A DNA stretch of 26,150 nt, from the IMG/VR virus record IMGVR_UViG_3300018080_001458, positions 1 through 26,150 of that record. One strand, 5' to 3'. Source of the DNA: a virus. The stretch's first letter is position 1. Each line of letters begins with the position of its first letter. The notes under the pieces were generated by a model that saw only the letters and a program-made list of their open reading frames with translations, was not told where the DNA came from and made no database searches. Positions 8,065-15,193 of this stretch are shown piece after piece. Both the position numbers and the translations under genes were made by a program.

Positions 8065-11000
8065 TATATCCTAACCCTTCCACGACGTATTTCGTTTCGT
8101 AGTTCTCTACCAATATTCACAGCATCAACTTTCGAGCTACCAGAACTGTGGACACTGATATTGAAATCACCGTTTAGATTGGTTACTTGTCCTCCATGAG
8201 CCATTGGTTGAGGTGAATTCATTCTGATTAATTGGCTATAGAATCTTTCAGTTGACCGCTGATTCATTACAAACTCACCGGGGCTCAACATTGCAGGTAT
8301 AGTATCTGATCCTTTGGTTGCAAACCCACCACCAGCGAAGTATTGAAATCCACCAAATTTATTGTTAGTAGCTTGGCTTTGAGGATTTGAATAATCATTT
8401 GTTTTCTTGTTTTCTTCTTTCAACGTCTCAATCTGTTTGTTCATCGATTTCATAGTTTCAATAAGATCATAATATGTTGCTAAAAACTCTTGATTTTGAT
8501 CAGTAAATTTCTCATTCAGTGATTTTTGGGTTGTTATTCTAAAATTATATTCTGTTTCAATATATTTGATCATTTGTCTTTGTTTACTGATGGCGTCGGA
8601 CAAAATGATTAAATCACCTTTGTTCAAATCTTCAACAAATCGACGACTGAAATGTTTAGCATCTTCCAATGCTCTCTGTTCATTACGTTCTAGAACACCA
8701 CCACTCTCATCCTGTCTTTTTATAGCCTCGTCAATACCAGTCTCTCTGTCATTGATAGCATTTAAGATTCTTGCATATTTATCCAGTTGATAAACATCCG
8801 TATCACCAGTAAGTTCAGATCGAATATTTCTAAAAGTCTCTAATAGTGAAAACATTTCTTCAGCAACACCAAGATTCTGGGCTCTGTCTGCTGGTATTTG
8901 TTCAAGAGACATTATACTTTGTGTCAAAGCTCGGATATAAACATCCTCATATTTCTGTAGGTCTTTTGTGTTTTCCTCCAGTAAATTACGCAAAGTTTCA
9001 GCATCTTTAATCGCTTGTTTTTTACTAGCTTCTACGATCTTGGAGGCTTCGTCTAATTTATATGTTTCTTCTTTAGCAACCATAGCTTTCTTCAAATCTG
9101 CGATTTGTGAATCATATTCTTTGACATCTGCCAAACTACCAAGAAGTTCAGTCTCATATTTCTTCAGCTTCTCAAGTCGATTGACTTGCTTTGAAAACTC
9201 GCGAACTGCTTCTTTAGGATCAGTCAAAGCTACAGTATCTTCATAACTAAACTCTAAAACATCTTCTAAATATTTCTCCCATGTTTTCTTTTGCTTGGTA
9301 AGTGTAAACTCTTGTTCTTTAGCTTGCTTCAGTTGCTCTGCTTGCTCTTTCCGAATTTGTTCAAGGAGTTTTACACGAGTCTGATAATACTTGTTTATAG
9401 TTTCCTCAATCTCAACCCGTTCTAGATTGAAGACATCTGTATCTTTAATACTATCACGAATGTCATTCCACTCTTTATGGAAGTCTAGTGTTGCATCGTT
9501 TATTTGATGCTGAATCTCACGTAATTCAACCGCATTCTTGATTGGGTCTCTATGGAGTTGTGACTCCTTCAGCTTTAATACTGAGATTTCGTCATTGTAA
9601 TCTGCTCTTGCTTTTCTCAGTTCGCGGAATAATTTTGCTCGTTTTTTAGCATTAGTTTCATTCTGTGTCTCAAGCTGTGCTTCAAGATTTATTTGTTTAA
9701 TCAACAGTTGACGATATTCCTCATCAAAAATCTTGAATGCATCATAGTCACCTTCTTTAGCAACTATTGCAGATTTCTTTTGCAACATGGTTAATCTTTC
9801 AATAACCATGTCAATTTGTTCTCTTATCTCAGCTTCATTGAACTGGAGTCCAAATATGTCTTTCTGTGCTGAGAACTCTGAGTCTTTTATTTCTTTCCTT
9901 ATGTCCTCAATATTAGACTTGATTTCTTGTATCCGTTTGGTGGTATCTTTAATTTGTTCTTCAAAAAGCTCAATGCTTGCTTTCTGAGAATCTTTCATTG
10001 CATCTACACTGGCTTCATAAGCCTCAGCATTCGCAAACAAGGCAGTGTTTACAGCACCAATATGTTTTGCTGTTGCTTGTATTGTTTCAGCACCGAGGTC
10101 TGCTATCCCTCTAGTTATATTATTTGTGATGTTTACAAATAGTGCGTTCCAGCTGTCTAATAATTTTGCATTTTGTGCTACCAACTGACTACTGGTATAT
10201 TGAGCATCTACAGCTGCAATCTTAAATCTGTTGATATGATCCATCAATTCAGAAAAAGCCACGCCCGCTGTTGCAAGTGTTAAGAATAGTGGGTTAGTTG
10301 CAGCAACCTTCAGTAAGTAAGCTCCTAAAACTGATAATGCTGGAACTAGAAGCTGTGTAATAGCTTTTGCCGTACTTCTGATTACTGTATCAGCACCATC
10401 AAATGTATCAAAGAATATTACAATTTTGTTTAAGAAGTCTGTGCCAATGTCAACTTTGAAATAGTTCTTAACTTTGTTAAGCTCAATTTCAAACTTCTTT
10501 CCAACGTTGGACATAACTAAGTCAACGGCTTTTTCATAGTCCAGCAACGGATCTTTTAAGGCTTCTTCATTTTTCTTATAGATTTCAAATCCTTCACCTG
10601 AAAAAGCTAAGGTACCAGTCAAACCACGGAGTCGATTAACAAGTTTTGCAATCTCCGTTGTTTGGCCTTTAGTCCTTTCTTGTAATTCTTTAAGGAATCC
10701 ACCAAGACCATATACTTGAATCGCGGCTTCCCCTGATGAAACACCTAACTCGGAAAAGAATTTCTTCATCTCACCAGTTGGCTTGATAAGTTTCAAAAGG
10801 ATTCCGCGAATCTGTGTGGCAGCTTCATTATACTTGATACCTTGTATAGTAAGTGTTGCAATAGCTGCATTGAGTTCATACATCTCAATATTAAGTTTGT
10901 TTGCAATAACTGAAATACGACCGTAGCTTTGTGCCATTTCATTAGCACGAACTCGACCAAGTTCAATAGTCTTGAAGAAGGTAGCGGCAGTTATTTCAGC

Positions 11001-12131
11001 TTCATAAGCTGATTTCTCAAAAGAGTTCAAAGCTGCTGTAAGAAGATTAACTGCATCATCAGTCGTTGAAACAGTTGCGACTGCAAATTTATTAGCTGAG
11101 GAAAGAAAGGTAAGAGCCTCTGAACCTTTGGCAATCTGATTAGATATTGCTTGGTATGTTGCTTCAGCCTGTTGAGCAATATCAAGCCCCCAAACATCTG
11201 ATATTTGACGCAACCCACCTAACCACTCATCTGTGCTTAACTGTTGCTTCTGTGAAATGGTCTGTATTTCAGAGATAGCTTTTTGAATTGCTACTGCTTG
11301 TCTTACACCCTCTGACATACCACGAACCAGGGCACTTACAGCTTGATGTGCTAACTGGACAGCTACAAGATGGACGATATTTTCCCACGATAGTCTTAGA
11401 TGTGCAATCTGCTTGCGATGGGCCTCAGTGGCTCTTGAGGCTCTACTGATACTCCTATCATACTTATTACCAAGATCAAGAGACTTGCCCCAACCTGTAT
11501 TATATTGATTCTGCAGTCTGAGGATGTTAAACATCTGCTTTTGGATGTTTCTCATCTGTGGATCACTGATCGCAGTTACATCACCGATTCGAACTTTTTC
11601 CCATAATGCTCGAACCTTTGCAGAGGATACTTGATGCTGTTTCACATATGACTTTAAGCTACCAACTGCATCTTTGAGATTAAACAATCCCTGTAAGTTA
11701 AGCTGTTTTGGATCTGTTTTTGATTGGATGGACTTGCCAATATATGCCGCGGCCTTTCTTGCATCCGCGACAGCCCTTGCTTTCGCTTCATTTAATTTTT
11801 GTTCTTCAATCAGAGCTTTTCTTGTTGCCTTAGCAGCTTCCTTCATTGCCGCTGTTTCACGCGTAAGAGTTGTGGCTCTTCTAGTCTCTGTATTTATACT
11901 TTTGCCTTTGGCATCATATAATTGTATTGTTGATCTTGTTGAATTTTCAGTTTCAAGACGAACTTCTGCGAGTACATTTTTGACAGCCTTGCCAACCTGA
12001 AGATATTTAGTAACCGCGTTTACATGCTTGACAGTTTCGCCAGTCATATTCTCCCATTCCTTCGCAATGCGTTGTGCTTCGCGAACGAAATCCTGGCCTT
12101 CCATCTGATAGCTTATTTGTTCTTCTGGCAT
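8064..12131 (-). CDS. Tail tape measure protein
   Basis: A 1355-residue protein that sets tail length and is expelled with the DNA at infection. The region around 270-560 (IQTISQKQQLSTDEWLGGL through GLTGTLAFSGEG) matches TP901-type tape measure domains. Hydrophobic segments at about 590-640 (ITQLLVPALSVLGAYLL, PLFLTLATAGVAF) are the usual membrane-active part. A very long coiled coil covers about 720-1240. Near the C-terminus is AMLSPGEFVMNQRSTERF, a hallmark of this family. At roughly 0.15 nm per residue it implies a tail near 200 nm (inference). It is the longest gene in the window and follows the chaperone block. Confidence 0.9.
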   Translation of the reverse strand: MPEEQISYQMEGQDFVREAQRIAKEWENMTGETVKHVNAVTKYLQVGKAVKNVLAEVRLETENSTRSTIQLYDAKGKSINTETRRATTLTRETAAMKEAAKATRKALIEEQKLNEAKARAVADARKAAAYIGKSIQSKTDPKQLNLQGLFNLKDAVGSLKSYVKQHQVSSAKVRALWEKVRIGDVTAISDPQMRNIQKQMFNILRLQNQYNTGWGKSLDLGNKYDRSISRASRATEAHRKQIAHLRLSWENIVHLVAVQLAHQAVSALVRGMSEGVRQAVAIQKAISEIQTISQKQQLSTDEWLGGLRQISDVWGLDIAQQAEATYQAISNQIAKGSEALTFLSSANKFAVATVSTTDDAVNLLTAALNSFEKSAYEAEITAATFFKTIELGRVRANEMAQSYGRISVIANKLNIEMYELNAAIATLTIQGIKYNEAATQIRGILLKLIKPTGEMKKFFSELGVSSGEAAIQVYGLGGFLKELQERTKGQTTEIAKLVNRLRGLTGTLAFSGEGFEIYKKNEEALKDPLLDYEKAVDLVMSNVGKKFEIELNKVKNYFKVDIGTDFLNKIVIFFDTFDGADTVIRSTAKAITQLLVPALSVLGAYLLKVAATNPLFLTLATAGVAFSELMDHINRFKIAAVDAQYTSSQLVAQNAKLLDSWNALFVNITNNITRGIADLGAETIQATAKHIGAVNTALFANAEAYEASVDAMKDSQKASIELFEEQIKDTTKRIQEIKSNIEDIRKEIKDSEFSAQKDIFGLQFNEAEIREQIDMVIERLTMLQKKSAIVAKEGDYDAFKIFDEEYRQLLIKQINLEAQLETQNETNAKKRAKLFRELRKARADYNDEISVLKLKESQLHRDPIKNAVELREIQHQINDATLDFHKEWNDIRDSIKDTDVFNLERVEIEETINKYYQTRVKLLEQIRKEQAEQLKQAKEQEFTLTKQKKTWEKYLEDVLEFSYEDTVALTDPKEAVREFSKQVNRLEKLKKYETELLGSLADVKEYDSQIADLKKAMVAKEETYKLDEASKIVEASKKQAIKDAETLRNLLEENTKDLQKYEDVYIRALTQSIMSLEQIPADRAQNLGVAEEMFSLLETFRNIRSELTGDTDVYQLDKYARILNAINDRETGIDEAIKRQDESGGVLERNEQRALEDAKHFSRRFVEDLNKGDLIILSDAISKQRQMIKYIETEYNFRITTQKSLNEKFTDQNQEFLATYYDLIETMKSMNKQIETLKEENKKTNDYSNPQSQATNNKFGGFQYFAGGGFATKGSDTIPAMLSPGEFVMNQRSTERFYSQLIRMNSPQPMAHGGQVTNLNGDFNISVHSSGSSKVDAVNIGRELRNEIRRGRVRI

Positions 12132-12132
12132 G

Positions 12133-12675
12133 TTACTTTCCTCGTTTGAAACCGTCAGCTAATAGCGGTAAGTATTTGGGATCGCGTTTATTGGATTCAA
12201 TAAAATCAATAAAGGCTCGTTCACCAATAGGTAAACTGTTCCATGCTTTTGTTTGGAATCCATTTTCATGTAATACATACTGATAAATAACAATCTGAAA
12301 AGCAAACAAGAATCTCATATCGGAAACTGTGCCATATTTGATAGTATATGCCTCTTGTCCAAGAGTCATACCTAGAGACTTTGTTTTCTTCGTTTTTGGA
12401 TGATAACCACCAGCTGCATCAGTATATCCTTTTCTAGGATTACCAATCCCTGTCAAAGAAGCCTCTACAACTTGTCCAAGTTGAACACGTCGGGCTAATG
12501 GAATAAGTGATGCTTTAGACATACCACTATCAATTTGTATTACATCTGCATCAATGATTGCTGTAATAAATGCCTGTATTGAGTCTTTCCAAAAACGTGA
12601 TAATTTGCGTTGCGCTGATTCAGTGAACGCCTTCTGACTGAATTTTAAGTTTGTCCTTTTAATTATGATTTTCAT
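12133..12675 (-). CDS. Unknown tail-block protein between chaperone and tape measure
   Basis: A 180-residue basic protein I cannot assign to a known function. The N-terminus has helices (FWKDSIQAFITAIIDADVI), then DSGMSKASLIPLARRV, a Gly-rich part with AAGGYHPKTKKTKSLG, and a conserved-looking end (FQIVIYQYVLHENGFQTKAWNS... FIDFIES). The DSGMS-ASL-PLAR and YHP features suggest a compact virion or assembly protein. The ATG follows CCAAA with no ribosome site close by. The stop is one base before the tape measure ATG. Confidence 0.5.
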   Translation of the reverse strand: MKIIIKRTNLKFSQKAFTESAQRKLSRFWKDSIQAFITAIIDADVIQIDSGMSKASLIPLARRVQLGQVVEASLTGIGNPRKGYTDAAGGYHPKTKKTKSLGMTLGQEAYTIKYGTVSDMRFLFAFQIVIYQYVLHENGFQTKAWNSLPIGERAFIDFIESNKRDPKYLPLLADGFKRGK

Positions 12676-12687
12676 TTTGGGTAAGGT

Positions 12688-12710
12688 GGGGCGGGATATT
12701 ATCCCGCCCC
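12688..12710 (-). repeat. GC-rich hairpin between chaperone extension and next gene
   Basis: Perfect palindrome with GGGGCGGG arms and an AT-rich 7-base loop. It starts seven bases after the frameshift-product TAG and ends 12 bases before the next ATG. No U-run follows on either strand, so it is not a standard terminator. It may stabilise mRNA, or bring the GGAG at 12716-12713 closer to the ATG at 12675, which lacks its own ribosome site. Confidence 0.65.
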
Positions 12711-12716
12711 GTCTCC

Positions 12717-12932
12717 CTACTGTTGCTTTAACCCTGCTAGCTCACATTCTTCAATCTCGCGTATTTGATTATACGCTATCAAGTCGGCCTGCGCCTCAGC
12801 GCTATTATCCTCCCAATCGGCTTTTACTCCGTGGGGTCTGATTCCGAATCTTTCGCAGGCACGCCACTCGGCGTAATACTCAGTTCGGAACTTCGGGATA
12901 ATTGTTCTTTGAGAACTTCGGCCTGACCAGCT
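12717..12932 (-). CDS. Tail chaperone -1 frameshift extension (GT-like product)
   Basis: The -1 frame of the chaperone gene is open from the slippery site to a TAG at 12717, adding 71 residues to the first 148 for a product of about 219. The added part looks like real protein: EYYAEWRACERFGIRPHG, then VKADWEDNSAEAQADLIAYN, then QIREIEECELAGLK. It has no ATG or GTG of its own, so frameshifting is the only clear way to make it. It fills the otherwise empty stretch between the 0-frame stop and the next gene. Lambda G/GT is the model: the short form coats the tape measure and the long form recruits tube subunits. Confidence 0.78.
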   Translation of the reverse strand, partial: SWSGRSSQRTIIPKFRTEYYAEWRACERFGIRPHGVKADWEDNSAEAQADLIAYNQIREIEECELAGLKQQ

Positions 12933-13375
12933 AAAAAACGCTTACGAGCCTCATCAATTTTGCCTTGATTCAATCCACAAGCTGTGAGAACTGCACCAGT
13001 GATTTGGTTAATCTCCATAACAGAGAAACTTGCATCTTCCAGTTCCTTGATAAAATTACCATAGGTGTCTGGGTTCAGCATATTCACTGTTTCCCACTCC
13101 AAGTTTTCTGTTGCTTGGAGCGATGTAAGCATCATCCAGTGTGTCCTCTTCCTGGCGTAATCCTCAAGTTCTTCTTGGAACTTTTGATCATCGATATCTA
13201 CTTCTTGAGCACCACCTGGTTTCAGCAAGGTTGGAGGTTTTGGTCTTGGGCACAGCTCTTCAAACTCATCATAATTCAAAACGCAAGCACATTTGAACAC
13301 ACAATCGCCCTCCGGCCGTGGGATTACCACGACTTCGGGTTGTCTCTCGGATATTTTCTTACCGTTCAATTTCAT
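12824..13375 (-). CDS. Tail assembly chaperone, short (0-frame) form
   Basis: A 183-residue acidic helical protein between the tail tube and tape measure genes, the slot of lambda G. The first 60 residues include a Cys- and Pro-rich part (FKCACVLNYDEFEELCPRP); the rest is helical (TVNMLNPDTYGNFIKELEDA, then NQITGAVLTACGLNQ). Such chaperones coat the tape measure protein while the tail grows. At codons 147-148 (TTT TTA) it contains a UUUUUUA slippery heptamer, allowing a second, longer product read in the -1 frame. After the slip site the 0-frame tail (35 residues) is low in complexity, as expected if selection acts mainly on the other frame. Confidence 0.75.
   Translation of the reverse strand: MKLNGKKISERQPEVVVIPRPEGDCVFKCACVLNYDEFEELCPRPKPPTLLKPGGAQEVDIDDQKFQEELEDYARKRTHWMMLTSLQATENLEWETVNMLNPDTYGNFIKELEDASFSVMEINQITGAVLTACGLNQGKIDEARKRFLAGQAEVLKEQLSRSSELSITPSGVPAKDSESDPTE
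12932..12952 (-). promoter_or_regulatory. Programmed -1 frameshift site: SD-like element and UUUUUUA
   Basis: T TTT TTA in the correct phase for tandem slippage occupies 12938-12932. A GAGG (12952-12949) lies ten bases upstream of it, the spacing known for Shine-Dalgarno stimulation of -1 frameshifting in dnaX. A small AT-rich hairpin (arms GTTCT/AGAAC) lies 15 bases downstream at 12904-12916; whether it stimulates is unclear. Confidence 0.75.
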
Positions 13376-13422
13376 TTGGTAAGCTCCTAAATAAAGTAGA
13401 TTGAATCAAGGCTTAACATCAA

Positions 13423-13950
13423 TTATTGTGCGGCACGTGTCGCAGTTGCGGTGGTTGCATTGCAACGTCCGGAACAGGAGATTGTACCTGCACGAAGATC
13501 GTGTGACAGATCTTCATAACGGAAATCCGGCAACGTAATTGTTTCAACATCACCAGTTGAACAATCAGGCGTATTCACGACAACGATATCAACTGCGAAC
13601 GGACGGCACTGATCAGAATCCGAAGACGTCCAATCAGCCGCGCCACCTTGATTCTTGAGAGCATCTTCAACAGTGGGCGTTGCGCCAGTACTGTTGCGTC
13701 CACGGACGTATTCCCAAGTCAAATCAAAGCTGACATCCATTGGCTGTTCATCGCCATCACGAACCTCATCCAAGAGGCCACGATTCAACGTGTACTCTCG
13801 CTCAACCTTTTCGCTATAGGTCAAGTTTCCTTCACCTATTTTGATTTCGATTGAGTTTTGAGGATCTGAACCATCCTTAATGTACAACACACAATCTTTG
13901 AGGTCAATCTGCATAAATGCAGGTACCTCAGCATTTAGAAAATACTTCAT
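13423..13950 (-). CDS. Major tail tube protein
   Basis: A 175-residue beta-rich protein expected to form the tail tube. I place the start at the ATG at 13950, directly after AAGGAGAGAAAG; a longer frame starting at 13983 would translate this ribosome site. It starts MKYFLNAEVPAFMQID, like the capsid protein, and later has FDLTWEYVRG, FAVDIVVVN and LPDFRYEDLSHDLRAGTIS, which fit tail tube strands. Place, size, strong ribosome site and the following tail chaperone gene support the call. It ends with CSGRCN and a Thr/Ala-rich tail. Confidence 0.75.
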   Translation of the reverse strand: MKYFLNAEVPAFMQIDLKDCVLYIKDGSDPQNSIEIKIGEGNLTYSEKVEREYTLNRGLLDEVRDGDEQPMDVSFDLTWEYVRGRNSTGATPTVEDALKNQGGAADWTSSDSDQCRPFAVDIVVVNTPDCSTGDVETITLPDFRYEDLSHDLRAGTISCSGRCNATTATATRAAQ

Positions 13951-13962
13951 CTTTCTCTCCTT
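13951..13962 (-). promoter_or_regulatory. Ribosome binding site of the tail tube gene
   Basis: AAGGAGAGAAAG, identical over 12 bases to the site before the capsid gene and likewise touching the ATG. It decides the start at 13950. Confidence 0.8.
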
Positions 13963-13964
13963 GG

Positions 13965-14411
13965 TTATGAGCTTAACACACAACTAAAACTACCATCAAC
14001 AGTTGCCTGTCGAAGTGGTATGGTTGGCTCTATTTGTCCAAAGTCTCTGATCTTGATCTCACCTACTGGTCGTAGACAGGCAAGATAACTATCATCATCT
14101 TCGGCGTTCAAGCCATATTTGTTCACAGTTATAGCAGTGAAGCCTTCTGCTATTTTACCTGTGAGAACATTTATAGTATAAACATTAGTTGTAACAGGTA
14201 TTTGTATAAGAACATTAACTCGAATATCAACCTTAAAATCACTGTGGCTTATTTGTGTAAAAACTGGGCCGTCAACTCTAACTTCAAACGTCTTATCGTT
14301 TTCATTGACAGAATCTTTTCCGTCAAGTTGATACTTAAAATCAGATTCTTCCAATAAAGAAAGATGTTTATGTATTGATGCTATAATCCATTTTGTCCAG
14401 CTATCATTCAT
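13965..14411 (-). CDS. Putative tail terminator / tail completion protein
   Basis: A 148-residue alpha/beta protein with an N-terminal helix (WTKWIIASIHKHLSL) followed by beta strands (TFEVRVDGPVFTQIS, KVDIRVNVLIQIP). Lambda gpU-like tail terminators have a similar size and occupy the same slot just before the tail tube gene. No sequence motif proves the family. It overlaps the previous gene by four bases, and its stop lies 15 bases before the tail tube start. Confidence 0.5.
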   Translation of the reverse strand: MNDSWTKWIIASIHKHLSLLEESDFKYQLDGKDSVNENDKTFEVRVDGPVFTQISHSDFKVDIRVNVLIQIPVTTNVYTINVLTGKIAEGFTAITVNKYGLNAEDDDSYLACLRPVGEIKIRDFGQIEPTIPLRQATVDGSFSCVLSS

Positions 14412-14851
14412 ATTACACCTTCCGCTTTCGTGACTGTTTTAACCTCTAGGAGAACAGTCCTATTATCGTCTGTGTCAACTTTGTCAGATATTTTGAACGT
14501 ATCTGCTTCTGTTATTACAAAAGTATTATCTTTATCGATGGTGAAATCACCAAGTTGCGCTTTTCTGATAATAATAATCTGTGATTCAATATCAAGCAGA
14601 CCACCGTGTTTGAACTGAGACGTAATCATTTTATAGAAAGCTGCCTTACGTGTGTTTACTGGAAGCACAACTGCACGTGTTATTTCCTTGGTCTCAGTTT
14701 CTCGTGTTTGTTCACCTGTTTCAACATCAAATGAACTCGACGTAATCTTCTTTAGTGAAATAGAAACCCCATACTGCCTTTCCAGAGCATATGCATTAAG
14801 AGTTATATATGATAGGCTATTCTTGCGTGTTATCGTCATTTTGCAGACCAT
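14408..14851 (-). CDS. Head-tail connector or completion protein
   Basis: A 147-residue soluble protein I cannot name. It is beta-rich and charged (SLKKITSSSFDVETGEQT, then GLLDIESQIIIIRKAQ, FVITEADTFKIS). Size and place, after the capsid and before the tail terminator candidate, match head completion or stopper proteins of siphophages. The ATG at 14851 lies right after a GAGG with too little spacing; the ATG at 14839 (MTITRKN) is an equally good start. It overlaps both neighbours. Confidence 0.5.
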   Translation of the reverse strand: MVCKMTITRKNSLSYITLNAYALERQYGVSISLKKITSSSFDVETGEQTRETETKEITRAVVLPVNTRKAAFYKMITSQFKHGGLLDIESQIIIIRKAQLGDFTIDKDNTFVITEADTFKISDKVDTDDNRTVLLEVKTVTKAEGVI

Positions 14852-15134
14852 CCTCTTCTAAAACTTCCATATCTTTAGTAAGGCAGGGGCGACGACGAAG
14901 TGCGTGTATAAGTGCTCTTGTAGTTCTTGTTGATTGAGCAAGAGCCTTTGTTGATTTTTCAACCAAGTCTTGTAAAATAGTTTTCTCATACACTTCAAGA
15001 TTTTCCAATCTTTTTGCCAAACTTCCTTTCAGTTTGACATCCTCTTTATAGTTCAAATAGTCTCGAAAAATCAAATAAGCAATTAAGCCTGCTGCAAGTC
15101 CATATCTTTTAATGATTTCAAGAAGAGGCTCCAT
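14817..15134 (-). CDS. Holin-like membrane protein (BhlA/UviB-like), coiled coil
   Basis: A 105-residue protein with one N-terminal hydrophobic segment (about 9-25, GLAAGLIAYLIF) followed by a charged helical coiled coil (about 28-80) and an acidic tail. This order resembles BhlA/UviB-type holin-like proteins. Its place just after the capsid gene, inside the head block and away from any lysin, is unusual, so a membrane-linked assembly role is an alternative. It has a good AAAGGA ribosome site after the capsid-gene hairpin. Confidence 0.5.
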   Translation of the reverse strand: MEPLLEIIKRYGLAAGLIAYLIFRDYLNYKEDVKLKGSLAKRLENLEVYEKTILQDLVEKSTKALAQSTRTTRALIHALRRRPCLTKDMEVLEEDGLQNDDNTQE

Positions 15135-15155
15135 GATTATTCCTTTCTGTAATTA

Positions 15156-15181
15156 AGGTCGGTGGCTCCGAAGAGCCACCG
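15156..15181 (-). terminator. Strong UUCG hairpin after the capsid gene (weak terminator or mRNA stabiliser)
   Basis: Perfect 11-base-pair inverted repeat (GTCGGTGGCTC arms) with a UUCG loop closed by C-G on the minus-strand transcript, an exceptionally stable tetraloop. It begins 12 bases after the capsid stop. No U-run follows (CTTAATTACAG), so it is not a classic intrinsic terminator; it more likely protects the capsid mRNA end or gives partial termination. Confidence 0.65.
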
Positions 15182-15193
15182 ACACGATTTGCC

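Noticed and set aside
12688-12710. Classic intrinsic terminator after the chaperone gene
   Set aside because: Strong stem but no U-run on either strand, and the genes continue in the same direction 12 bases later.
12965-13390. Plus-strand 141-codon frame opposite the chaperone gene
   Set aside because: Antisense to a supported gene, with no recognisable domain and no suitable neighbours.
13951-13983. Longer tail tube start at 13983
   Set aside because: Same reason: the extension reads through the ribosome site, and the shared MKYFLN start follows it.
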